A stretch of 64,000 nucleotides of DNA from NCBI GenBank assembly GCA_965644315.1, contig CBFFRQ010000069.1:806001-870000 (forward strand), read 5' to 3'. Made by a program: the position numbers and the translations under genes. Positions 55,495 to 64,000 of the stretch are shown here, one piece after another. Below the pieces are notes generated by a model. The model did no database searches, was not told where the DNA came from, and saw only the letters and a program-made list of their open reading frames with translations. Positions within the stretch are counted from its first letter, which is position 1. Each line of letters begins with the position of its first letter. The DNA comes from Caecitellus pseudoparvulus. Its lineage: Eukaryota > Bigyra: Bicosoecida.

Positions 55495-58400
55495 ATGATG
55501 GGCCCCTCACACATAGTCCTTGGTGTTCTCTTGCTGAGCAGAGTTGCAGCAGCCATGCTTCCTACAGAGTGTGCAGCTGGAGGCGCCGTGAACTGCACCA
55601 TGGTTGAAGGTGTAAATGCCTCACAGTCCCTCTGCTGGCAAGAGACACTTCAAGTCCCAGAGAGGACACCGGACTGGCACCGTTTGTTGCCATCTCGTGC
55701 TTTGGAGAGCATGTTCAGTGTTTTCAATGGTCCCAGCACGTTCGCTTCGCCCAACTACACCGACGTTGTTTGGTCATCCAATCGTAAGTCTGACAGCTCC
55801 CAAGGTCTCTCTCTGCGTGCAGTTGGCAGCATGATCACGCCCCCACAATCTGCACAGAGACGGACTTTGAGCTCAAGCTGGATGCGGGCTCCATGGCGCA
55901 GGATGTGAACTCTAGCATCGGGTGGAGGGATGCCGGGCACACGCTTGGGCTGGGCTACAACTCTTCGAATGATGAGTACTTCCTGACCTCCAGCGTACCA
56001 CTCGACTTCGAAACTGCAAAGGATCAAGGAAACGGCACCCGCATTCTCTATGCCTTGGTGTCTGCCTGCCGCGGGGGGGACTACAACACAAACTGTTCGA
56101 GCCTAACGAACACCACTGGGACACAGGCTGAAGCATTCCGAAACCCAACCGGAGCAGACCAAGCAAATCAATCACTCGCGGCTGAGATCCGAAGTGTGTG
56201 TGTGGTCCTGGAGGTTATGGATGAACCAGAAGCACCTGAGTTGGCGTCGGGCCCCAGTGCTGTGTCTGTGGCCGAGGAGGCGGCGGGCGTGGAGGTGGGC
56301 ACCTTTGCGGTGTTTGACCAGGACGCCGGGTCGACGCTGACGTGGAACATCAGCGACGTGTCCCCATGGAGCGGGTGGGGCTTGTTCGAGCTGAACAGCA
56401 CCGACACGACGGACGGCACGTGGGGTGTGAAGACCATGCGCGTGGCGGGCGTGCTGGACTACGAGGATGCACGGGAGTACAACGTGACGCTGACTGTGAG
56501 CGACGGCAGCCTGAACCTGACCCACGTGGTGCGTGTGGAGGTGGTGGATGTGAACGACCCGCCGGTGTTCGTGTCGTGGAGCGCCAATGCGGTGGTGTTT
56601 GAGAACGAGGGGGGTGTGTCGTTTGGGGACGCGTTGGTGGTGATGGACGAGGACGTGGGCGACGTCTTGACGTGGTCTGTGGTGAGCGTGTCGCCTGTGA
56701 ACGGCAGCGCGTTGATCAGGCTGAACGACAGCAGCACCAGCGTGGGGGGTCCTGCAGGGACAGGCCGGCAGTTGGAGGTGGCGGTGGCGGAGGGTCTGGA
56801 CTACGAGGCGTGGCCGGAGTACAACGTGACGGTGTCTGTGCAGGACAGCGCGGGGAACGAGTCGGTGGTGGTGGTGCGGGTGCAGGTGGTGGACACGGCT
56901 GACCCGCCGATGTTGGCGTCGGGCCCCAGTGCTGTGTCTGTGGCCGAGGAGGCGGCGGGCGTGGAGGTGGGCACCTTTGCGGTGTTTGACCAGGACGCCG
57001 GGTCGACGCTGACGTGGAACATCAGCGACGTGTCCCCATGGAGCGGGTGGGGCTTGTTCGAGCTGAACAGCACCGACACGACGGACGGCACGTGGGGTGT
57101 GAAGACCATGCGCGTGGCGGGCGTGCTGGACTACGAGGATGCACGGGAGTACAACGTGACGCTGACTGTGAGCGACGGCAGCCTGAACCTGACCCACGTG
57201 GTGCGTGTGGAGGTGGTGGATGTGAACGACCCGCCGGTGTTCGTGTCGTGGAGCGCCAATGCGGTGGTGTTTGAGAACGAGGGGGGTGTGTCGTTTGGGG
57301 ACGCGTTGGTGGTGGTGGACGAGGACGTGGGCGACGTCTTGACGTGGTCTGTGGTGAGCGTGTCGCCTGTGAACGGCAGCGCGTTGATCAGGCTGAACGA
57401 CAGCAGCACCAGCGTGGGGGGTCCTGCAGGGACAGGCCGGCAGTTGGAGGTGGCGGTGGCGGAGGGTCTGGACTACGAGGCGTGGCCGGAGTACAACGTG
57501 ACGGTGTCTGTGCAGGACAGCGCGGGGAACGAGTCGGTGGTGGTGGTGCGGGTGCAGGTGGTGGACACGGCTGACCCGCCGATGTTGGCGTCGGGCCCCA
57601 GCGCTGTGTTTGTGGCCGAGGAGGCGGCGGGCGTGGAGGTGGGCACCTTTGCGGTGTTTGACCAGGACGCCGGGTCGACGCTGACGTGGAACATCAGCGA
57701 CGTGTCCCCATGGAGCGGGTGGGGCTTGTTCGAGCTGAACAGCACCGACACGACGGACGGCACGTGGGGTGTGAAGACCATGCGCGTGGCGGGCGTGCTG
57801 GACTACGAGGATGCACGGGAGTACAACGTGACGCTGACTGTGAGCGACGGCAGCCTGAACCTGACCCACGTGGTGCGTGTGGAGGTGGTGGATGTGAACG
57901 ACCCGCCGGTGTTCGTGTCGTGGAGCGCCAATGCGGTGGTGTTTGAGAACGAGGGGGGTGTGTCGTTTGGGGACGCGTTGGTGGTGGTGGACGAGGACGT
58001 GGGCGACGTCTTGACGTGGTCTGTGGTGAGCGTGTCGCCTGTGAACGGCAGCGCGTTGATCAGGCTGAACGACAGCAGCACCAGCGTGGGGGGTCCTGCA
58101 GGGACAGGCCGGCAGTTGGAGGTGGCGGTGGCGGAGGGTCTGGACTACGAGGCATGGCCGGAGTACAACGTGACGGTGTCTGTGCAGGACAGCGCGGGGA
58201 ACGAGTCGGTGGTGGTGGTGCGGGTGCAGGTGGTGGACACGGCTGACCCGCCGATGTTGGCGTCGGGCCCCAGCGCTGTGTCTGTGGCCGAGGAGGCGGC
58301 GGGCGTGGAGGTGGGCACCTTTGCGGTGTTTGACCAGGACGCCGGGTCGACGCTGACGTGGAACATCAGCGACGTGTCCCCATGGAGCGGGTGGGGCTTG

Positions 58401-61400
58401 TTCGAGCTGAACAGCACCGACACGACGGACGGCACGTGGGGTGTGAAGACCATGCGCGTGGCGGGCGTGCTGGACTACGAGGATGCACGGGAGTACAACG
58501 TGACGCTGACTGTGAGCGACGGCAGCCTGAACCTGACCCACGTGGTGCGTGTGGAGGTGGTGGATGTGAACGACCCGCCGGTGTTCGTGTCGTGGAGCGC
58601 CAATGCGGTGGTGTTTGAGAACGAGGGGGTGTGTCGTTTGGGGACGCGTTGGTGGTGGTGGACGAGGACGTGGGCGACGTCTTGACGTGGTCTGTGGTGA
58701 GCGTGTCGCCTGTGAACGGCAGCGCGTTGATCAGGCTGAACGACAGCAGCACCAGCGTGGGGGGTCCTGCAGGGACAGGCCGGCAGTTGGAGGTGGCGGT
58801 GGCGGAGGGTCTGGACTACGAGGCGTGGCCGGAGTACAACGTGACGGTGTCTGTGCAGGACAGCGCGGGGAACGAGTCGGTGGTGGTGGTGCGGGTGCAG
58901 GTGGTGGACACGGCTGACCCGCCGATGTTGGCGTCGGGCCCCAGTGCTGTGTCTGTGGCCGAGGAGGCGGCGGGCGTGGAGGTGGGCACCTTTGCGGTGT
59001 TTGACCAGGACGCCGGGTCGACGCTGACGTGGAACATCAGCGACGTGTCCCCATGGAGCGGGTGGGGCTTGTTCGAGCTGAACAGCACCGACACGACGGA
59101 CGGCACGTGGGGTGTGAAGACCATGCGCGTGGCGGGCGTGCTGGACTACGAGGATGCACGGGAGTACAACGTGACGCTGACTGTGAGCGACGGCAGCCTG
59201 AACCTGACCCACGTGGTGCGTGTGGAGGTGGTGGATGTGAACGACCCGCCGGTGTTCGTGTCGTGGAGCGCCAATGCGGTGGTGTTTGAGAACGAGGGGG
59301 TGTGTCGTTTGGGGACGCGTTGGTGGTGGTGGACGAGGACGTGGGCGACGTCTTGACGTGGTCTGTGGTGAGCGTGTCGCCTGTGAACGGCAGCGCGTTG
59401 ATCAGGCTGAACGACAGCAGCACCAGCGTGGGGGGTCCTGCAGGGACAGGCCGGCAGTTGGAGGTGGCGGTGGCGGAGGGTCTGGACTACGAGGCGTGGC
59501 CGGAGTACAACGTGACGGTGTCTGTGCAGGACAGCGCGGGGAACGAGTCGGTGGTGGTGGTGCGGGTGCAGGTGGTGGACACGGCTGACCCGCCGATGTT
59601 GGCGTCGGGCCCCAGTGCTGTGTCTGTGGCCGAGGAGGCGGCGGGCGTGGAGGTGGGCACCTTTGCGGTGTTTGACCAGGACGCCGGGTCGACGCTGACG
59701 TGGAACATCAGCGACGTGTCCCCATGGAGCGGGTGGGGCTTGTTCGAGCTGAACAGCACCGACACGACGGACGGCACGTGGGGTGTGAAGACCATGCGCG
59801 TGGCGGGCGTGCTGGACTACGAGGATGCACGGGAGTACAACGTGACGCTGACTGTGAGCGACGGCAGCCTGAACCTGACCCACGTGGTGCGTGTGGAGGT
59901 GGTGGATGTGAACGACCCGCCGGTGTTCGTGTCGTGGAGCGCCAATGCGGTGGTGTTTGAGAACGAGGGGGGTGTGTCGTTTGGGGACGCGTTGGTGGTG
60001 GTGGACGAGGACGTGGGCGACGTCTTGACGTGGTCTGTGGTGAGCGTGTCGCCTGTGAACGGCAGCGCGTTGATCAGGCTGAACGACAGCAGCACCAGCG
60101 TGGGGGGTCCTGCAGGGACAGGCCGGCAGTTGGAGGTGGCGGTGGCGGAGGGTCTGGACTACGAGGCGTGGCCGGAGTACAACGTGACGGTGTCTGTGCA
60201 GGACAGCGCGGGGAACGAGTCGGTGGTGGTGGTGCGGGTGCAGGTGGTGGACACGGCTGACCCGCCGATGTTGGCGTCGGGCCCCAGTGCTGTGTCTGTG
60301 GCCGAGGAGGCGGCGGGCGTGGAGGTGGGCACCTTTGCGGTGTTTGACCAGGACGCCGGGTCGACGCTGACGTGGAACATCAGCGACGTGTCCCCATGGA
60401 GCGGGTGGGGCTTGTTCGAGCTGAACAGCACCGACACGACGGACGGCACGTGGGGTGTGAAGACCATGCGCGTGGCGGGCGTGCTGGACTACGAGGATGC
60501 ACGGGAGTACAACGTGACGCTGACTGTGAGCGACGGCAGCCTGAACCTGACCCACGTGGTGCGTGTGGAGGTGGTGGATGTGAACGACCCGCCGGTGTTC
60601 GTGTCGTGGAGCGCCAATGCGGTGGTGTTTGAGAACGAGGGGGGTGTGTCGTTTGGGGACGCGTTGGTGGTGGTGGACGAGGACGTGGGCGACGTCTTGA
60701 CGTGGTCTGTGGTGAGCGTGTCGCCTGTGAACGGCAGCGCGTTGATCAGGCTGAACGACAGCAGCACCAGCGTGGGGGGTCCTGCAGGGACAGGCCGGCA
60801 GTTGGAGGTGGCGGTGGCGGAGGGTCTGGACTACGAGGCATGGCCGGAGTACAACGTGACGGTGTCTGTGCAGGACAGCGCGGGGAACGAGTCGGTGGTG
60901 GTGGTGCGGGTGCAGGTGGTGGACACGGCTGACCCGCCGATGTTGGCGTCGGGCCCCAGCGCTGTGTCTGTGGCCGAGGAGGCGGCGGGCGTGGAGGTGG
61001 GCACCTTTGCGGTGTTTGACCAGGACGCCGGGTCGACGCTGACGTGGAACATCAGCGACGTGTCCCCATGGAGCGGGTGGGGCTTGTTCGAGCTGAACAG
61101 CACCGACACGACGGACGGCACGTGGGGTGTGAAGACCATGCGCGTGGCGGGCGTGCTGGACTACGAGGATGCACGGGAGTACAACGTGACGCTGACTGTG
61201 AGCGACGGCAGCCTGAACCTGACCCACGTGGTGCGTGTGGAGGTGGTGGATGTGAACGACCCGCCGGTGTTCGTGTCGTGGAGCGCCAATGCGGTGGTGT
61301 TTGAGAACGAGGGGGTGTGTCGTTTGGGGACGCGTTGGTGGTGGTGGACGAGGACGTGGGCGACGTCTTGACGTGGTCTGTGGTGAGCGTGTCGCCTGTG

Positions 61401-64000
61401 AACGGCAGCGCGTTGATCAGGCTGAACGACAGCAGCACCAGCGTGGGGGGTCCTGCAGGGACAGGCCGGCAGTTGGAGGTGGCGGTGGCGGAGGGTCTGG
61501 ACTACGAGGCATGGCCGGAGTACAACGTGACGGTGTCTGTGCAGGACAGCGCGGGGAACGAGTCGGTGGTGGTGGTGCGGGTGCAGGTGGTGGACACGGC
61601 TGACCCGCCGATGTTGGCGTCGGGCCCCAGTGCTGTGTCTGTGGCCGAGGAGGCGGCGGGCGTGGAGGTGGGCACCTTTGCGGTGTTTGACCAGGACGCC
61701 GGGTCGACGCTGACGTGGAACATCAGCGACGTGTCCCCATGGAGCGGGTGGGGCTTGTTCGAGCTGAACAGCACCGACACGACGGACGGCACGTGGGGTG
61801 TGAAGACCATGCGCGTGGCGGGCGTGCTGGACTACGAGGATGCACGGGAGTACAACGTGACGCTGACTGTGAGCGACGGCAGCCTGAACCTGACCCACGT
61901 GGTGCGTGTGGAGGTGGTGGATGTGAACGACCCGCCGGTGTTCGTGTCGTGGAGCGCCAATGCGGTGGTGTTTGAGAACGAGGGGGGTGTGTCGTTTGGG
62001 GACGCGTTGGTGGTGGTGGACGAGGACGTGGGCGACGTCTTGACGTGGTCTGTGGTGAGCGTGTCGCCTGTGAACGGCAGCGCGTTGATCAGGCTGAACG
62101 ACAGCAGCACCAGCGTGGGGGGTCCTGCAGGGACAGGCCGGCAGTTGGAGGTGGCGGTGGCGGAGGGTCTGGACTACGAGGCATGGCCGGAGTACAACGT
62201 GACGGTGTCTGTGCAGGACAGCGCGGGGAACGAGTCCGTGGTGGTGGTGCGTGTCTCCGTTGTAAATATCGATGAGCCCCCTGATGTCGACGTTGCGGCA
62301 ACCCGGTTTGTTGGTGAATTGTCTCTCGTTGGTCAGTGTATTGCTCCTGATTTGATTGCCATTGACCCAGATTTTCCAAGTAGCAATGTCAGCTATTTCT
62401 TGGCAAGTTCGACGCCTGACTCCGGAACTTGGACGGTGTTAAACGTGTCAAGTTCTCCTTGGACTGGTTGCCTTCAGCTTCAAGCCCCCCTTGATCAAGA
62501 AACTACGAGCTCGTTTCTTCTGCAGATTTCGTATTGCGACAAGGAGGGTCTGGCAGGCTCCGTATGCACGCAGCAGTCCCTGACCATCGTTGTTGGTGAT
62601 GAGCCTGAGCCTCCCACAGATTTTCTGCCTTCCATTCCAGTGGACGTATTTGAGAATGCCACGGCGGGCCACCTTATCGCGCCAGTTTCAGCCTACGATC
62701 CTGAGGGCGCAGACCTTACATTTTTGTTGGCTGAACCTGCAGTCAATTTGTCTCTTGCGAGCATAGGAGGGGCGGACGGTGAGCTGCGCGTGGCTACCAG
62801 CCTTGATTTTGAGCAAGTTTCACAGTACACTTTGAACGTGTCTGTGACTGACAATCAGACCTTGACTAGCTACTTTGCACTCGTTGTTAATGTGCTGGAT
62901 GTAGACGAGGCTCCCGACCCGAACCCGCGACCGCTGTTCATTGACGAGAACTCTCCGATAGGCTCGCTCATCTTCGAAATGACGGCTTTCGATCCTGAGT
63001 CAGACACGCTCACATGGTCTCTACCGCCCGGAGCCACGCCTGATCAATCAAGTGTTTCCATTGCGCCCAGCTCTGGCACTCTGACTTCAGCAGTTGTGTT
63101 CAACTTTGAAGCTCGCAGCCAGTACTGGCTTCAGATTAATGCCACTGATTCTGCACTGAACACAGGCGGGCGGCTGTTTTCCCTCAGCGTGAATGATGTG
63201 CAAGAGCCACCAGAAGCCATCGACGCGTCAGTGTCATTGGTGGAGAACTCAGCTGCTGGGACCTTAGTCCACAGCTTGAGTTTCACCGACCCTGAAGATG
63301 GAATTGCCAACAAAGTCATCTCCATCATCCAAGGTGACAGCGATGGATTGTTCCAGATCTCCAACACGGGGGCACTTGAGCTCTCCCGTAGCGGTCCAAA
63401 TTTTGAGGAGGATCCTGTGTTCAACCTGACCATTCTAGTTGAAGACGCCACAGGTCTCAACACCACCGCGAGAGTTAATGTGACTGTGGTTGATGTCAAT
63501 GAGGCACCTCTCATTTCAGCTGGTCAGCTGTTCTCTGTCAACGAAACGGCAGATATGGGCTTTGCTTTCTCTGCCCCGGTGGTGGGTTGGGATGTGGACA
63601 ACGACACGGGCTTGGTGTGGACTCTTACAGGTGGTAATGTCAACAACGTCTTCGCTATCGACAGCGCGGGTTACCTATCAGTGGCTGACAATTCCACCCT
63701 TGACTTTGAAACCAGGCCTTCGTACTCTCTGACAGTTGAACTGTCCGATGGGTCGCTGAGTGACACCAAAGTTGTGACTGTGCAAGTTTTAGACCAGAAC
63801 GACATCCCTGTTCTTTCTCCAGTCAATTTCACCATAGCCGAGAACACCGCTGGGGGCACCCTCATCAGCACAGGGGGTCAACCAAGCTTGCTGCCCTTGG
63901 TGAACTACACGTCTGATGAAGACTCCGCCCCGGGTTTCGCACAGCCGTTTTCCTTTGAAGTACTTGCGGGCGACAGTCGGTTTGAAGTGTCTGCAGACGG
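55495..64000 (+). CDS. Giant cadherin-repeat surface protein (3' end beyond window; frame interrupted)
   Basis: Exon 1 is 55495-55783 with signal peptide MMGPSHIVLGVLLLSRVAAA; a 74-nt intron joins in phase to 55858 onward (SSN-Q-TDFELKL). After ~130 residues of unique ectodomain come nine tandem 672-bp units, each encoding two cadherin domains (about 18 in all). They show DxNDPPVF or DTADPPML linkers, A/VxEExxG starts, DQDAGSTLTW, LDYEDAREYNVTLTVSDGS. From ~62245 at least five diverged cadherin domains continue in frame to the window end (DVNEAPLIS, DQNDIPVLSP, LDFETRPSYSLTVELSDGS). Ca2+-binding acidic residues are largely kept and NxS/T sites are abundant. Three single-base deletions (58625, 59296, 61311) break the frame and together restore it. 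Role inferred: calcium-dependent adhesion. Confidence 0.85.
58625..58629 (+). other. G5 (instead of G6) frame break, cadherin unit 4
   Basis: The consensus AACGAGGGGGGTGTG has six G in this run; this unit has five. The frame then ends within ~20 codons while the repeat continues open in another frame. Confidence 0.9.
59296..59300 (+). other. G5 frame break, cadherin unit 5
   Basis: Same position and same one-base loss as in unit 4, exactly one 671-base unit downstream. Confidence 0.9.
61311..61315 (+). other. G5 frame break, cadherin unit 8
   Basis: Third occurrence of the same loss. After it the frame again matches the one that started the gene and the one used by the unique cadherin domains downstream. 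Confidence 0.9.

Larger units (their letters stand above)
56241..62245 (+). repeat. Nine-unit tandem array of a 672-bp cadherin-pair module
   Basis: Units begin at TTGGCGTCGGGCCCC at 56241, 56913, 57585, 58257, 58928, 59599, 60271, 60943 and 61614. Spacing is 672 except 671 for units 4, 5 and 8. Copies differ by only a handful of bases each. The last unit departs from consensus at about 62240 (GAGTCCGTG) where unique cadherin sequence begins, and the first departs upstream of 56241. The near-perfect identity implies very recent amplification or strong concerted evolution. Confidence 0.96.

Noticed and set aside
56172-58541. 789-codon minus-strand ORF (and similar ones) across the cadherin array
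   Set aside because: Composition is His/Arg/Val repeats mirroring the cadherin codons. It recurs with the unit length and has no motif.
56241-62245. Tandem repeats as a mobile element or satellite
   Set aside because: The units are in-frame cadherin pairs inside a secreted-protein gene that continues on both sides. No terminal repeats or transposase are present.

Overview
This is a nuclear window from a GC-rich unicellular eukaryote. Evidence: genes lie on both strands without operons, and 20 introns can be placed by GT...AG borders and phase agreement (19 of them 61-83 nt, one 179 nt). The content is eukaryotic: an OSR1/SPAK-type kinase, a PKA regulatory subunit, RabGGTase beta, cyclophilin, cadherin repeats, a DEK1-type membrane calpain and giant GCC2/GCC3 cysteine-rich receptors. 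That mix suggests a free-living flagellate or stramenopile-like protist. I cannot name the species.

Layout. 0.2-18.5 kb (+): an about 6,100-residue type I membrane protein in one exon, with a cysteine-rich ectodomain, one membrane pass and a coiled-coil tail. 18.8-20.3 kb (+): GCK-VI STE20 kinase. 20.4-21.6 kb (-): PKA regulatory subunit. 22.0-23.06 kb (+): RABGGTB, whose stop interlocks (CTAG) with that of a second, secreted cysteine-rich protein (23.05-27.1 kb, -). 27.35-29.2 kb (-): secreted carboxylesterase. 29.35-40.56 kb (-): cyclophilin followed by 13 almost identical PDZ-like/Gly-Phe units. 41.2-44.4 kb (+): VIT-VWA protein. 44.8-46.8 kb (+): DUF2817 protein lacking the family's metal ligands. 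46.86-53.07 kb (-): DEK1-like calpain. 53.3-54.3 kb (-): four-TM protein. 55.5 kb to the window end (+): giant cadherin with nine near-identical 672-bp units.

Theme. Four genes encode very large repeat-built surface or scaffold proteins. Around them sit signalling and membrane-traffic genes (PKA-R, OSR1-like kinase, RabGGTase) and a calpain of the kind that senses membrane or wall state in plants. The two long tandem arrays (PDZ and cadherin) share one anomaly: single-base indels in homopolymer runs, repeated at the same place in several units, break an otherwise perfect reading frame. They are either assembly errors spread by the repeats, or real frameshifts moved between units by gene conversion. 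No mobile element, CRISPR array, rRNA or convincing tRNA was seen.
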